Of a stretch of 64,000 nucleotides of DNA, positions 63,883 to 64,000 are shown one piece after another (the first letter of the stretch is position 1; the number at the start of each line of letters is the position of its first letter). The notes under the pieces were generated by a model. It was given only the letters and a program-made list of their open reading frames with translations, did no database searches and was not told the DNA's origin. Source of the DNA: Candidatus Binataceae bacterium. GTDB taxonomy: Bacteria; Desulfobacterota; Binatia; Binatales; Binataceae. Where the stretch lies: positions 1,009,697 to 1,073,696 of the forward strand of contig DASRHP010000012.1 in assembly GCA_035650475.1 (NCBI GenBank), read 5' to 3'. A program made the translations under genes and the position numbers.

Positions 63883-64000
63883 TGAGTCTTGGGCGGCCGG
63901 CGTGGTCCTGTGAGCGCACTGAGGGAGGACCCGAAAGTGGCGAAGAAGGGGCATTCGGAGGAGCAGATTCTGCGTGCCTTGCGGCAGGCGGAGAGCGGGA
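63883..64000 (+). mobile_element. Left end of an IS3-family-like insertion sequence (runs off the window)
   Basis: The element appears to begin near 63883 (TGAGTCTTGGGCGGCC), 33 bases after plsC, and carries a transposase orfA start. The terminal TG-starting sequence fits an IS3 left end, but the right end and target duplication lie beyond the window, so boundaries are approximate. Confidence 0.6.
63937..64000 (+). CDS. IS3-type transposase OrfA, N-terminal fragment
   Basis: From the GTG at 63937 the product begins VAKKGHSEEQILRALRQAES, the typical helix-turn-helix N-terminus of IS3/IS911-group OrfA (consensus KK-x-(F/H)SEEQI...LR(E/Q)AE). GAGGGAGGA precedes the start. Cut by the window edge after about 21 codons. 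Confidence 0.75.
   Translation, partial: MAKKGHSEEQILRALRQAESG

Overview
The window is GC-rich bacterial chromosome, densely coded on both strands, with short gaps, two tRNA genes, no rRNA, no CRISPR array and no prophage. The gene mix suggests an aerobic, uncultured, deltaproteobacterium-like soil or sediment lineage: heme A synthesis, a B12-dependent ribonucleotide reductase, two flavin-dependent LLM-family oxidoreductases, an amidohydrolase-2 protein, DUF1326 and a triplet of DUF1329 proteins. This is compatible with the Binatota / Desulfobacterota_B group, but that placement is inference from gene content, not from a marker-gene comparison.

Layout. 1-4.1 kb: cytochrome c, a single-domain response regulator, class II ribonucleotide reductase and a BON-domain protein. 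4.2-10 kb: a minus-strand block for pantothenate and CoA supply (panB-panC, type III pantothenate kinase) with an MBL-fold hydrolase, a PDZ protein and a low-complexity exported protein; a strong intrinsic terminator lies 30 nt before panB. 10.2-15.2 kb: a reductase, tRNA-Pro, an Mla-type lipid-transport operon (mlaE, mlaF, mlaD) in which each gene carries a reading-frame lesion, and a pentameric ligand-gated ion channel homologue. 15.4-20.2 kb: an LLM oxidoreductase and the sugar-phosphate genes pgi, tal and gnd. 20.5-29.3 kb: a small exported peptide, a SnoaL-like protein with a basic tail, and a complete GlgE-type alpha-glucan operon (glgE, treS-maltokinase fusion, glgB). 29.5-34.6 kb: acpS and a GldA/GldF/GldG/DUF4340 ABC cluster. 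34.8-39.4 kb: DNA polymerase I, then an ECF sigma / anti-sigma / exported-protein trio. 39.8-41.8 kb: a histidine kinase without a recognisable sensor, a comparatively AT-rich gap and an SDR. 41.9-46.1 kb: amidohydrolase, LLM oxidoreductase, MAPEG protein, DUF1326 protein. 46.6-50.5 kb: tRNA-Gly, pgsA, nadB, tyrS. 50.6-55.0 kb: three tandem DUF1329 exported proteins, at least two separated by strong hairpins. 55.3-62.9 kb: ctaB-ctaA, long-chain acyl-CoA synthetase, greA, a lone Lrp ligand-binding domain, 3-hydroxybutyryl-CoA dehydrogenase, a small CxxC protein and a Fur-box-preceded FTR1 iron permease. 62.9-64 kb: a PlsC acyltransferase and the left end of an IS3-like element cut by the window edge.

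The coherent units are: CoA precursor synthesis (panB, panC, coaX); glucose-6-phosphate handling (pgi, gnd, tal) next to trehalose-derived alpha-glucan synthesis; an envelope-stress-like sigma module; heme A synthesis; and lipid/acyl-CoA handling (fadD-like, hbd, plsC, pgsA, decayed mla). No antiviral or secretion system was recognised. The best candidates for new biology are the DUF1329 triplet, the structured leader/terminator before panB, the bacterial Cys-loop-type channel and the serial frame lesions of the mla operon.
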